Translations under genes and position numbers: made by a program
Shown here: positions 12,400-24,050 of the stretch, one piece after another
Numbering within the stretch: the first letter of the stretch is position 1
How the letters are laid out: each line of letters starts with the position of its first letter
Origin: Chondrosia reniformis
Lineage: Eukaryota > Porifera > Demospongiae > Chondrillida > Chondrillidae
DNA: 64,000 nt
Assembly (NCBI GenBank): GCA_947172415.1
Contig: OX359189.1
Span: 5,966,501 to 6,030,500 of the forward strand
Direction: 5' to 3'
The notes under the pieces: generated by a model
What the model was told of the DNA's origin: nothing
Databases searched by the model: none
What the model saw: the letters and a program-made list of their open reading frames with translations, nothing else

Positions 12400-13125
12400 T
12401 TACAAAGAAAAGAAATCCGTCCTTGGAATAAAATACTTTAGAATTTTCCTCTGCAGCCCTTTAGTTTCAGCAGGGAACAAACTTGATGCCGAATAGATTT
12501 GAAATATAATAATAATCATCAATGATGAAGGGAGGAGTGAAATATAATTCAGTATTGAACGATAGTAGAGCATAGTTATTACTTTATCTTCATCATCTTG
12601 GATGTCAACAGGATGTCTCCCATAAAACTCTATGATGGGGACTAACTGACTTAGTAGATTTAAGGTGTTGCCAATTATAAGAAGGAAGGTGAATTTAATC
12701 AAAGCTCTTTGAGGACTAACATCTCCACTGATATTATGCTGCTTTAGGTAAAACAATGTCAGTATTGGAACTGTAATGACAATGACATAGGCAAGAATTG
12801 GAAATAGCATGATGAGAAATCTTAGGTAAATGTCAGCATTGGAATTATTGCTTTTAGAATAAGGAAAACATGAAACACCTTGAACGAATAAGACACCAGT
12901 CATGCTCTCGGAAATGGCTGGTAAACACAATGCAATGGCAGAACAACACTGAAATTTTCCAAATTTTACCACATTCTTCAACCGCACAAGTAAGAAGATA
13001 ACAATAGCACTTGTAGTCATAAAACATAACGAACAGCTCCTCCAATGAGATATAATCCAATAAATGCTCTACACACTCCTATTGATGGTGGCAAGTTAAA
13101 GTATCCACAAATTAGATTCATAATA
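12400..13125 (-). pseudogene. Decayed 7TM receptor, related to the copy at 25.7-26.7 kb
   Basis: Closest to the gene at 25699-26661 (shared LCLPAISES, GVSCFPYSKSN, EFYGRHPVDIQDDEDK). The 5' part, including the N-terminus, TM1 and TM2, is missing beyond about 13125. TM4 has lost about 20 bp in two small deletions, and the C-terminus is frameshifted inside TM7 (SSLMIIIIF in place of SSLMIILYF), so the tail reads out of frame. A broken copy, not a functional gene. Confidence 0.85.
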
Positions 13126-13696
13126 GATATTTTTAAATTATGAAACAGACGAAGACAAGTACAATCTAAAAAAACGCGTTTTCGTGCAAAACCTTTTATA
13201 AACCATTTAAATTTGTTATATATGTTTTCTTTTGTTTTGACATACTCTCAGACATATTTACTAGTCCTCCCGATCCTTCACATACAAAGACATTAACAAA
13301 AATGATAGTAGAAATAGGAATGGCAGTGCATTCCTATTTCTAATATCATTTTCTTGAACCAATGTATATGTACGTATATTTTTGTGTTTGGTTAAGTTAC
13401 TTGGTGCTTGTATATATAAGATTCTCAAGGATGTGCATGCAGCCTGCATATGGTGCATTTATATTAACAGACCAGCAGCTATTAAATCTTATTAAGTATT
13501 GTATATATTCATATAAATTATTGCATATATATAGTATGCTGTTTAAAATACATTCTCATCATCATTGTAGTGGATCACTGTATACTTCAGTGTTGTTAAT
13601 GCACTTCACTATTATACCTATATACTTTGTAGGTACTATATATTATATTTCAAATCTCTAATTCCTATTTCAGCAGAGTTAGAGATGTACATTTCC
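13126..13696. other. Gene-free spacer
   Basis: AT-rich DNA between the decayed 7TM copy and the minisatellite. Short frames on both strands have no recognisable features, and no splice-consistent gene could be assembled. Confidence 0.4.
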
Positions 13697-13960
13697 AGAG
13701 GTAATAGACACACCCATCTCATCTCCTCAAGGTATAATAGACACACTCATCTCCTTATTAAGGTAATAGACACGCCCACCCCATCTCCTCATTAAAGTAA
13801 TAGACACACCCACCTCATCTCCTCATTAAGGTAATAGACACATCCATCTCCTCATTAAAGTAATAGACACACCCACCCCATCTCCTCATTAAGGTAATAG
13901 ACACACCCATCTCCTTATGAAGGTAATAGACACACCCACCCCATCTCCTCATTAAAGTAA
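13697..13960 (+). repeat. Minisatellite, imperfect 27-35 bp units
   Basis: About eight imperfect copies of a unit with core TAATAGACACACCCACC followed by CATCTCCTCATTAA. Units vary in length because CACCC or CATCTC segments are lost in some. Not coding. Confidence 0.9.
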
Positions 13961-14020
13961 AGTACGTATTAGGTTGACTGTAACAATGACAAGCTAATGT
14001 TTAGAAACAGCCCTATTGCT

Positions 14021-15822
14021 GTTGTCATGGCAGATGCACTTGGTTGTCATGGTTCAAGAGAATTGTTATTGAATTGTTGCCATGGTAATAAATATCATTC
14101 CCTGTCAAAAGAATTGTTATTCAGTTGTCTACAGCATTACCCTTCTATCGATCTTTGTTATTGTTTGCTCCTCATAACACCTAATATATAGAAGATCATA
14201 ACAATTTCATTAATACAAACTGACCAGAACATTCTGACGAACCTCTCTAATTAAGCATTTCAGCAAACTCATGACATATTAAAATAAACTCTAAAATTGT
14301 TAGTGACAATACAAATTGACATGCTATACTTTGAAACTAACAATAAACATTACATAATGAGAAGACATGAAACAGTTGATACGCTTTTGCACTTGGACAA
14401 ATTGAGAGAACTGACCTATTAAATGTGCTACAGTTGAGTAATGCCACATTCTGGTTTGGCTGAAGAATTTTAGCTCAGAGCTACGGATTGACTAAAGTCA
14501 AACAGGAAGAAATAGAAGTATAGTTAACCCATAACCAAAACCTTCCTTTATCATTTCTTCATATTTATTGCTATATAGTTACAGATTAGTAAAAAAAAGC
14601 TAAAACTTGTACTGTAAAAGGAGACCACAAAATATGGCTGAAACACACAATAATCAATACTGCTTATATCAAACATAAATTACCATGGCAACACCCAAAT
14701 AACAACATAGCAATGGCTACAATCTATTTTCAATCAATTCAAGACTACAGCTAAACAATTAGAACACCTAGCTGCTCACATAAGTGCCTGAGAGTGTACA
14801 TACACACATAAATAATACATCAAATAAAGTTGTCTACAGTAACTTGCAAGTATTAACTGGGTTTAAAACATTTGCTGCCATTTTTAATTTACGTACTGAA
14901 ACTTAATGCAGTCCCACAGTGCATGTAACATCTCCCATCAACTTTTCTAGGTACAGTAGCTGTTAATTTCTTAGTCAAATTGTGATCCGAGATAATGTCC
15001 AGTACATTCTGATGAGTGCTCTGAGTTCAAAAGGAAAAACACACAAAGTTGTCAACATTTGGCAAAACAAATAAACACACACCACAAGATGGGAGTGTGG
15101 TACACATACCTTAAAGTGAACAAGAAGGGAATTAAATAACTTTATATTTCCAATTGAATGGTTGCCAGGCAACTGCACCTGGTTGCTATGGAGACTTCTC
15201 TAGATATAACAATTAGGGAATAGGTAGAGAAATAAACAAGATGTATAATGTAAGCACATTTAGACAATTGCTATATTTACACCTCTGATGACTTGCACTG
15301 TAACCACTCCCCCAAATGAGTGTAGCCATAGTTACTAGGAGCTGGAATGGACCCTAAATCAGGCATACCAGTTGGACTAATTTAATGTAGTATTCCTCTA
15401 TCTAGTCCCCATGGATACTCAAGAGGAGTAAAAACAAGTAGATAATCTAAGTAGCTACAGAAACAAGAAAGATTTTGAACAGTTTCACAATTTACCAACT
15501 AACTATATGTAATATCAAATTCAATAAACTTGCTCAAAGAGATTGTGCCAAATGGCAATGCAAACTGATCTATAGAATACAGAGAACCTGGTAAGCATGT
15601 ATTACACACCTCCCCCAACTGAACTATGGTAGCTAGGAGTTACTAGTTAGGGACTGGTTAAGATGCAAAATCTGGTAGTCCCATTGTACAAATGTAACCC
15701 AGGTCCTTTACACCTGTTATACTCACTGATAATTTCATGCAACATTTTCCAACCTGTGTGGGTTAATAATCCCCTACCACCACCTGTTTCTTGTTATTCA
15801 ATTGGACATGTTGCTAGGTAAC
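14021..15822. promoter_or_regulatory. Cluster of RFX/X-box-like palindromes
   Basis: Several matches to the RFX X-box (GTTRCC-n1-3-GGYAAC) occur within 1.8 kb: GTTGTCATGGCAGA at 14021, GTTGCCATGGTAAT at 14076, ATTACCATGGCAAC at 14679, GTTGCCAGGCAACT at 15161, GGTTGCTATGGAGAC at 15181 and GTTGCTAGGTAAC at 15810. The 15161 site is a perfect 6-1-6 palindrome, but it overlaps a possible exon. Regulatory function is inferred from motif only. Confidence 0.4.
14889..15172 (-). CDS. 3'-terminal exons of an unrecognised gene
   Basis: Two short exons join in phase 0: 15172-15110 (GTGCAG acceptor, GTATGT donor) and 15020-14889 (CTCAG acceptor, ending TAA). They encode LPGNHSIGNIKLFNSLLVHFK followed by a segment with LDIISDHNLTKKLTA and a Cys-containing end, CYMHCGTALSFST. 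Upstream exons were not identified, and the region beyond about 15290 is dispersed repeat. No family was recognised. It may be a real C-terminus or a remnant. Confidence 0.3.
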
Positions 15823-15998
15823 TGATATTTGATTTCCATGACAATTCTTCTGCAAATAGAGCAAATAAAGTCAAGGCTGCACAATAATCCATATGTGTGT
15901 GTAATCAAATATTGGTTTGCATATATTGTACCTATAGTGACAAATTACATTTTGAGTAGTCTCACAAGTTGGTATTCTTACATGAGGCAAAGTATACG
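15200..15998. other. Gene-free, partly repetitive DNA
   Basis: No supported gene. The stretch near 15290-15330 is an inverted match to sequence at about 45410-45450 and 59860-59900 (AGCTCCTAGTAGCTATG type), so at least part is a dispersed repeat. Confidence 0.45.
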
Positions 15999-16097
15999 TA
16001 GTCTGATGAAATCAGACCTTATCGACTGTGTAATAAGGTCTGACACCCCTTCTGCCGCGGTGATTGCGCAATGAAAGGGTCTAATTTCATCGGACTA
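15999..16097. mobile_element. MITE-like hairpin element, about 99 bp
   Basis: Ends are 20-bp inverted repeats, TAGTCTGATGAAATCAGACC (15999-16018) and, inverted at 16097-16078, TAGTCCGATGAAATTAGACC, with two mismatches. The terminal TA at each side could be a TA target duplication. Internal sequence is non-coding. It abuts the first copy of the composite repeat element. Confidence 0.65.
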
Positions 16098-16103
16098 TAG
16101 TCG

Positions 16104-16925
16104 TTAAAGGGAAAAAAAGTTTCACCATACCGAAAGCTACCATCCACGAAGCTCAGAGGCCGGGATCGGTGGTAACGCTCTGCCGAGTTGAGCTTTGGGT
16201 GTCACTTGCGTGAGAAGAACCAGTTCTTCTCGATATGGCCGACTCATATGAATCCTTAAAGATATCATATGCCAATCCCACATTACGTGGAACCCCCCCG
16301 AAATCCGGATTATTGGTGAGCACGTCTCTATGGCACCAACCGATTAGGAGACAGCTTCAGAGTCTAAGCGCTACCAACCTCTATGGGAACCGCTACCACC
16401 ATAGAGATGTGTCCAGGTAGGCCTACTTTATAAGGTTTTTTGCCTCTATTTAAACCACTAAATTTCGAAAGAAAACGGTTGTGGTTGGCGCAATTCCATA
16501 CTTAAGAATTGGGTATTTGCGAGAAAAATATGGTCCACTTATTTCAAGTTAATTACAGATCAGGGCATCGTTTCAAGCAATTTTGCACATATATTCCGTA
16601 TTTGTGTTGCATCTCGAAGCAGGGGAAAATGAATAAGGTCCTGTATATGTCTTCATAAGCCGAGGAGAACGACTTTTCTCGTGCCATGAAGAAACGATTT
16701 TAGCGAGAGGTGTTCCGATATCAACGTTTAATACTATAACCAGTCACATTCAACCTCAATTGCTGTAAAACGATAACGCCTGCTTACTTCTATATATATA
16801 CCTTCTGATAGCAGGGTTTGAACTGTTCTGTGTGTGCATGTAAAACCTTTTGCCTTCAAGTGTTCCGATATTTTGTATGAAAGTATCGCACGATATATAT
16901 GTACGGTACTATATAGTAATTTTAA
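16104..16925 (+). repeat. Head of composite repeat element, copy 1
   Basis: About 820 bp that recur at 18573-19450 with over 90% identity by eye in the shared core (from ACCATACCGAA onward). It contains an 8-bp-arm palindrome AGAAGAACCAGTTCTTCT and a conserved tract from GCCGACTCATATGAATCC to GGTGAGCACG that also occurs at about 48476 and 60645. A small part that copy 2 has at its left end is missing here. Non-coding; class unknown. Confidence 0.75.
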
Positions 16926-18440
16926 GTTTAGTGCTGTAACTCTGTCAAATGGAAAGATATGAAGCTAAAACTTGATGTCAGCATTCACAGACATGTATAA
17001 AACATTTCCAATGGGAATTTGAAATTTTCATAAATCTTTACATTTGCCTTATCTCTCACCACACATTATGGTATACAAGTATATTAATGTACATTTGGTG
17101 CTCTAACTCTGTCAAATGGAAAGATATGAAGCTAAAACTTGATGTCAGCATTCACAGACATGTATAAAACATTTCCAATGGGAATTTGAAATTTTCATAA
17201 ATCTTTACATTTGCCCTATATATCTCTCACCACACATTATGGTATACAAGTATATTAATGTACATTTGGTGCTCTAACTCTGTCAAATGGAAAGATATGA
17301 AGCTATAACTTAGTATCAGCATTCACAGACATGTATAAAACATTTCCAATGAGAATTTGAAATTTTCATAAATCTTTACATTAGCCCTATCTCTCACCAT
17401 ACATTAATTTGATATTCCAGTATATTAATGTACATTTGGTGCTCTAATTCTGTCAAATGGAAAGCCATGAAGCTCAAACTTGCTGTCAGCATTCACGTAC
17501 AGATATGTATGAAACTTTTCCAATGAGAACTTTACATTTGCCTTATCTCTCACCATACATTAATTTGGTATACAAGTATATGAATGTACATTTGGTGCTC
17601 TAACTCTGTCAAATGGAAAGATATGAAGCTATAACTTAGTATCACAATTTACAGACATGTATGAAACATTTCCAATGAGTATTTGAAATTTTCCTAAATC
17701 TTTACATTTGCCCTATCTCACACCATACATTAATTTGGTATTCCAGTATATTAATGTACATTTGGTGCTCTAATTCTGTCAAATGGAAAGATATGAAGCT
17801 CAAACTTGCTGTCAGCATTCACATATATGGAAGAAACATTTCCCAATGAGAATTTGAAATTTCCTAAATCTTTACATTTGCCCTATCTCACACCATACAT
17901 TAATTTGGTATTCCAGTATATTAATGTACATTTGGTGCTCTAATTCTGTCAAATGGAAAGATATGAAGCTAAAACTTGCTGTCAGCATTCACATATATGT
18001 ATGAAACATTTCCAATGAGAATTTCAAGTTTTCCTAAATCTTTACATTTGCCCTATCTCTCACCATACATTAATTTGGTATACCAGTATAAAAATGTACA
18101 TTTGGTGCTCTAACTCTATCAAATGGAAAAATATGAAGCTCAAACTTGGTGTCTGCATTCACAGAATTGTATGAAACCTTTCCAAATAGAATTAGAAATT
18201 TTTACATTTGCCCTATCTCTCACCATACATTAACTTAAATGTACATTTATTGCTGTAACTCTGTCAAATCGGTAAATATGAAGCTTAAACTTGGTATCTA
18301 CATTCACAGACATGTATGACACATTTCCAAACAGTTTTCGAAATTTTGATTTCTACATAAATTTTCCTTAACTCTCATCATACATTAACTAACCCTAATT
18401 GCGTAATACTATAAATGGCCGACCTTTAGTAGGTGTAAGA
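16926..18440 (+). repeat. Satellite array of about 170-bp units, array 1
   Basis: Roughly nine tandem units starting TTTGGTGCTCTAACTCTGTC (17094, 17265, 17435, 17591, 17761, 17931, 18101), usually spaced 170-171 bp, with one shorter unit of about 156 bp. Divergence rises toward the right end. It terminates at ATAAATGGCCGACC, the same boundary as array 2. Confidence 0.93.
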
Positions 18441-18572
18441 GTGAAAATGCGGTACTGTATTATATTTCTGAAAAAAATAGAACTCTTTGAAAAATTTCTT
18501 ATACACATGGATATGCACTGTGTAGTACTTGATTGTTGTTGATGCAGTATCTTTCCACATATATTATATGGA

Positions 18573-19450
18573 TGTCGTTAAAGTGAAATTTTGCCGATCG
18601 ACGGCCAACGAAACTCCAAAGAAAAAAAGTTGGACCATACCGAACGCTACCATCCACGACGCTCAGAGGCCGGGATCGGTGGTAACGCTCTGCCGAGTTG
18701 AGCTTTGGGTGTCACTTGCGTGAGAAGAACCAGTTCTTCTCGATATGGCCGACTCATATGAATCCTTAAAGATATCAGATGCCAATCCAATCCCACATTA
18801 CGTGGAACCCCCCCGAAATCCGGATTATTGGTGAGCACGTCTCTATGGCACCAACCGATTAGGAGACAGCTTCAGAGTCTAAGCGCTACCAACCTCTATG
18901 GGAACCGCTACCACCATAGAGATGTGTCCAGGTAGGCCTACTTTATAAGGTTTTTTGCCTCTATTTAAACCACTAAATTTCGAAAGAAAACGGTTGTGGT
19001 TGGCGCAATTCCATACTTAAGAATAGGGTATTTGCGAGAAAAATGTAGTCAAATTATATCAAGTTAATTCGGGATGAGTGCATCGTTCCAAGCCATTTTA
19101 ACGGTATATCCAGTATTCGTGGTTCATCTAGAAAGTGGGAAAAATGGATATAATCCTGTAAGTGTCTTGATTGGCGGAGGAGACCAACTTTTCTGGTCCC
19201 ATGTAGAAACGATTTTAGCGAGAGGTGTTCCGATATCAACGTTTAATACTATAACCAGCCACATTCAACCTCAATTGCTGTATAACGATAACGCCTGTTT
19301 ACTTCTATATATATACCTTCTGATAGCAGGGTTTGAACTGTCTCTGTGTGTTTCTAATTGGCTCCATGCATGTAAAACCTTTTGCCTTCAAGTGTTCCGA
19401 TATTTTGTATGAAAGTATCGCACGATATATATGTACGGTACTATATAGTA
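18573..19450 (+). repeat. Head of composite repeat element, copy 2
   Basis: Second copy of the element head, with about 38 extra bases near the left end (GATCGACGGCCAACGAAAC) that are absent from copy 1. The core and the AGAAGAAC palindrome are conserved. It leads directly into a second satellite array, so head plus array behave as one unit. Confidence 0.75.
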
Positions 19451-20180
19451 ATTTTAAGTTTAGTGCTGTAACTCTGTCAAATGGAAAGATATGAAGCTAA
19501 AACTTGATGTCAGCATTCACAGACATGTATAAAACATTTCCAATGGGAATTTGAAATTTTCCTAAATCTTTACAGTTGCCCTATCTTTCACCATACATTA
19601 ATTTGGTATTCCAGGATATTAATGTACATTTGGTGCTCTAACTCTGTCAAATAGAAAGATATGAAGCTAAAACTTGATGTCAGCATTCACAGATATGTTC
19701 GAATCATTTCCAATGAAAATTTGAAATTTTCATAGATTTTTACATTTGCCCTTCGTATCTCTCACCATAGTTTAATTTAGTATTCCAGTATATTAATATA
19801 CATTTGGTGCTCTAGATCTGTCAAATGGAAAGTTATGAAGCTCAAACTTGCTCTCAGCATTCACATATATGTAAGAAACATTTCCAATGAGAATTTGAAA
19901 TTTTCCTAAATCTTTACATTTGCCCTATCTCTCACCATACATTAATTTGGTATATATACCAGTATAGTAATGTACATTTGGTACTCTAACTAAGCTCAAA
20001 CTTGGTGTCAGCAGTCACAGACATGTATGAAACATTTCCAATGAGTTTAGAAATTTTTTTATATCCCAAAATGTGCCATATTTCTCACTATACATTAATT
20101 CGAATGCCAGGTAATTACGTATTGATAAAAATGGCCGACCGTAAGAAGGTAAAACACAAAATCAGTACTATGTATATACA
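19451..20180 (+). repeat. Satellite array of about 170-bp units, array 2
   Basis: About four units of the same repeat (starts near 19453, 19629, 19804, 19975), ending at AAAATGGCCGACCG, matching the end of array 1. Fewer units than array 1, so unit number has changed since the copies formed. Confidence 0.93.
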
Positions 20181-20724
20181 ACTGTACATTATATGCATCT
20201 GTTGTGTTATTTATATTTTATATCAAACCCGATTATTTATATTAATTGGTCAGTTTTTCACATTTTAAAGCTTAAACACTTTATGCATGATTATGGGACT
20301 GACCTGCCATTTTTTCTATTCCCATCCCTTTTTTACATAAATATTTTACATAATGTTATAAGAAACCACAAGAATTTAGTTTTTCTTTGTGGTTAGAAGG
20401 CAAAATTTAATTGTAAGATTCTGTAACCATGAATGACTAAACATGTCCATGCATGGCTTATTTTTCTGAAGTACTCATGTATAAAGTACATGAAGCTTCA
20501 TGTGAATACTTTAATATAATCTGACTAGGTATATAGACTTACGTGTATACCTGTTTAATCAAATAAGAAAGCCAGAAGAGAATATTAGTAAGGAGATAAA
20601 AATAGCATTTCATTAAATTGACGTCAAAACTACATATTTTGTGAATCTGTGAACTCAATTGGTAGAGTAGTTAAATATAAATAACTGTTGTTCATCCACT
20701 TGAGAAAGAATCATATCAAACTCA
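20181..20724. other. Gene-free spacer
   Basis: AT-rich sequence after satellite array 2. No gene, structured RNA or clear repeat end was seen. Confidence 0.4.
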
Positions 20725-21175
20725 TCATGACAACTCATCATGTGATATTTCAGGAGATGCCACTGATGAAACTGCAGAATTGGTCACTTCCCCAAACCCA
20801 CTGGCTTCTGGAGTGGTCAAAACATTAACTGCTTCTGACCAAAAATCTAATTCATCCTTTTCATTTACTCTTTCAGGACACTTAGGCTGAGTAGCTTCAG
20901 AGGTTGGAAAGGATAAGCAATTTCTTATGCTGCTAAAAAGTGTCAAAACAAGTGAGGCTGGCAGAGCCTCTTTGCCAACTAAAGGTGGTGCTGTTTCTTC
21001 AGTATATTTAACATCTTTGTCAGTAACATTAGCATGAGGTTGGTTTAACAATGATCATGTTGTGGTAGCTTGTTAGTAGAAGTGCAACTTGTGATTACAG
21101 CCTCCGTTTTGACAGATTGGTTTGATAGCAATTCATCTAAACTTAAAGAACTATGGAAAGAACATAAGAAGATAC
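20725..21175 (-). pseudogene. Possible decayed coding exon, Ser/Thr/Glu-rich
   Basis: After a CCATAG acceptor near 21150 one frame reads SLDELLSNQSVKTEAV and stops at TAA near 21050. The next frame then opens immediately and continues for about 105 residues (VTDKDVKYTEETAPP ... VSSVASPEISHDELS). The two frames have a similar acidic, Ser/Thr-rich composition, as expected if one exon of a cytoplasmic or linker region had taken a frameshift. No homologue recognised. It could also be chance. Confidence 0.25.
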
Positions 21176-22861
21176 AGGACAATTAAAAATACAGAAATCC
21201 TTACGTAAATGCTCATAATTTCATATTATATGGTACAGCTTAGTAAATTTTAAACTGGTAGACAAATCATTATACATAAAGTAATAATGATTACCCTTGA
21301 GACATAACCAAGTGCTAGTTATAATGTGGTGGCCTTCTTATCAAGATAAGGTTCCTTGTAAATGTGCATGTTGTACACTTTAGTGTCTCTGAGTAAAGGA
21401 CCATAAAGGAGTATCATAAACTCCCCGCATATACGTAATATATAGGTACATACATATGTAGGTTGTACAGCAGGCAGAGGTAATTTAAATGATTGAAAAT
21501 AATTTTGAAGTAGAACATGTTTTGAAATGACTGTTATTAAAAATCATCGTGACTGATATACGTATGTACACAATATATATCGAGTAACCACTCTAATCAG
21601 TATAAAATGTATACAACTTCTATTGGGACTCTTCATACATTGTAGCCAACCACCTGTGCATCAATTTTTAGGGAAATGAGTTTACATATAAAGAAACCAG
21701 ACACTTGAAGTCAAAAATTACAGATACAAACACAAGATGCAAGTGAGTTCATTGTACATATATACCTTGCGTTCAGAAATTCTATAAGAACATCACTTTG
21801 ATTGAAAAACTCATTTTCTTCACATTGCTCATCACACTCCAAGATGACAGCACCTTCGAGTCCTTGCAGTTAAAGAATATACACATGAACATGTATGATT
21901 GGTATGTACTATTTAGGTTAGGTATACATTCATTTATATCTGTTGCTGTAGATGTACAGACTTGTCAGATTCAACTACTGTGTTATTAAGTATACAACAT
22001 GTACAAACAGACAGGTAACGATACAACTAATCTAAAGTACATTTACAAGTACACAGAACTAATCTAGAGTACGTACTGTACATATGAGAGCATTAGAATA
22101 TGCACAGATACTAACACATGCACGTACATGTACGTATGTACATGGATGCAATGCACTAAACAATTGGACTCAACTTTGAGGATAGGCTTGCTAGACATGA
22201 AGCTTCTAGTTGAATATTCCACCCAAAAAAATAAATAATATTTATCTAAGAGCCAGATGTAATACGAGTTGATTAAATAAGCATCCTGTACCTTGTCCAT
22301 AATGCTATTGCTATATTCAAGATTATTATGTTGCTTGATTTAGCTCACTCTACACACGTATACGTACCTATGTACATACGTACGTATGTTCAATACCAAA
22401 CATTAAATTTCATGCTTAAGTTTTTGAGAGCCTCTTGCGTGGGAAGACAAGCTGAACAGAGTCAACTCCTTGTTTGATGTTTGGATTGATACTCAGAGAA
22501 AATGGGTGTACCTGCAAGGCATATTTCACTGTATACAGCCCTGATATTTGCCACTTGCTGCCGGTTGAAACACAGAAGTTTCAAAGGTTCTCATCTTACC
22601 ATAATGGCTATAGTTTTAGCTAGCCTCCATTGTAGTATAGACATATGTACGTACATATCTAGTATAGAAGTCCAGAGGTTGAAATGATTAAGTTATATTC
22701 ATGCAATATGGAACTGTAAGTAATATAACATTGTGTGGCTATTCTCTTTCTTTTTTGGTTAATATTGTTTAGTCTTTTTTATATAAACCTTAATGTGCAA
22801 CCATGGGCCATAAATGTTTGCATTTATAACTTTTATAACTATCTCTAAAGTGTGACATTTA
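21176..22861. other. Gene-free AT-rich spacer
   Basis: Only short frames are present, and no splice-consistent gene could be built. Short ACGTACGT/ATGTATGT-type runs occur near 22370 and elsewhere. Confidence 0.4.
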
Positions 22862-23040
22862 AAGGAAAAAGGTCTTTCTCAATTTTCAATTGGCTTGCAC
22901 TTATTTTTCTGGTTATTGTAATTAATTAAGTGTGAATATTCAATTATATTATAATTAAGCAGGAAAACTGATTGATGATTAAAATAAAATGTCTTAATTG
23001 CCTTTGATACAATTAAAGAACTAGATGAGTTGTGGAATAA
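22862..23040 (-). repeat. Dispersed repeat, inverted relative to the copies beside other 7TM genes
   Basis: The reverse complement of this stretch matches 60860-61050 and the two halves at 48745-48840 and 49897-49985 (motifs CCAGAAAAATAAGTG, AGCCAATTGAAAATTGAG, CTGCTTAATTA). At 50 and 61 kb the repeat follows the 3' end of an intact 7TM gene; here it joins the middle of a truncated one in the opposite orientation. Confidence 0.8.
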
Positions 23041-23364
23041 TACAACAAAACAAAATGCTCTACACACTCCAATTGATGGTGGCAAGTTAAAGTATCCACA
23101 GATAAGTGTCATTGAACACACCATTAGACCAGAGGCACCAATTAATACACATCTGATAAGATTATTGGAAAGGATAAGGCGAATAGATTTGTTGAACATC
23201 TCATCTGAGCTCTTTGCCAGAGCTATAAGTACAAGAATATTTAAAAACAAACCAGCTACAATGAGAAGAACACTTATCCAGCTTTGAATAATAGATGCTG
23301 TTTTGTCAAGTTCTGTTGTGTTTGTACTAGAATCATTTCCAGACATATAATAACTGCTGAACAT
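23041..23364 (-). pseudogene. 7TM receptor 5' fragment (N-terminus to start of TM3)
   Basis: Begins with an intact start (MFSSYYMSGNDSSTNTTELD) and runs through TM1, TM2 and the PPSIGVCRAF cysteine. It then passes directly into dispersed repeat sequence, and the frame continues for about 50 unrelated residues to a stop at 22879. Closest to the copies at 10.9 and 24.1 kb. It lacks TM3-TM7 and cannot be a working receptor. Confidence 0.88.
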
Positions 23365-24050
23365 ATATAGTAACTGTTACTGTCTTCAACTTTCTATGTT
23401 TCCAAAGTTGCTTATTATGGGTTAGAGCTTAAGTTGGGTTAACAGAGTCAGAATTTGAAAGTATAATTTATTATCTGAAAGTATTGTGAAAACTATATTT
23501 ATATTTAATATGACCAAATTGAAATTGTATACATACATTTATTGGTATATGTATATAGAATTTCTATTAACAGTATACGTATATAGTATCTCCTTAATTA
23601 ATGTTGCAATCATGTGCTATATACATATACACATTATATTGCAGATCTGGGTACATGGCTTGATCGTATATAGCTTCTCTATATAGTGTGTGGCAAAAAT
23701 AAATAAGAAATTCAATTCAATTCAAAATCTGAAATTATATTTGAATGGTAAATACATATATACACAAAAAGACTTCTACTTTCAATATGTATTATACCTA
23801 ATTATAATATTATGGATTCTATATATATAATTCATACATGCACATGATATGTACATAATGTATGTACATACGTATATAGCTATAGAAATATATAGTCAAG
23901 CCCTTTACAACACCATTAATATTGTTTTGCAATTGTTTACTTCCATTTTGCTTACATTGAATTCATTACAAAAAATGAATGATTATTATAAACAGCTTAA
24001 TATTATATGAAGTTACAAAGAAAAGAAATCCGTCCTTGGAATAAAATACT

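Noticed and set aside
13362-13661. 99-codon plus-strand frame downstream of the decayed 7TM copy
   Set aside because: Low-complexity AT-rich sequence with no homology or splice context.
16104-16260. 5S rRNA or tRNA gene in the GC-richer head of the composite element
   Set aside because: No match to 5S internal control regions, no A/B boxes with correct spacing, and no cloverleaf.
16926-20110. CRISPR-like array
   Set aside because: Units are contiguous 170-bp repeats without unique spacers in a eukaryotic context; this is satellite DNA.
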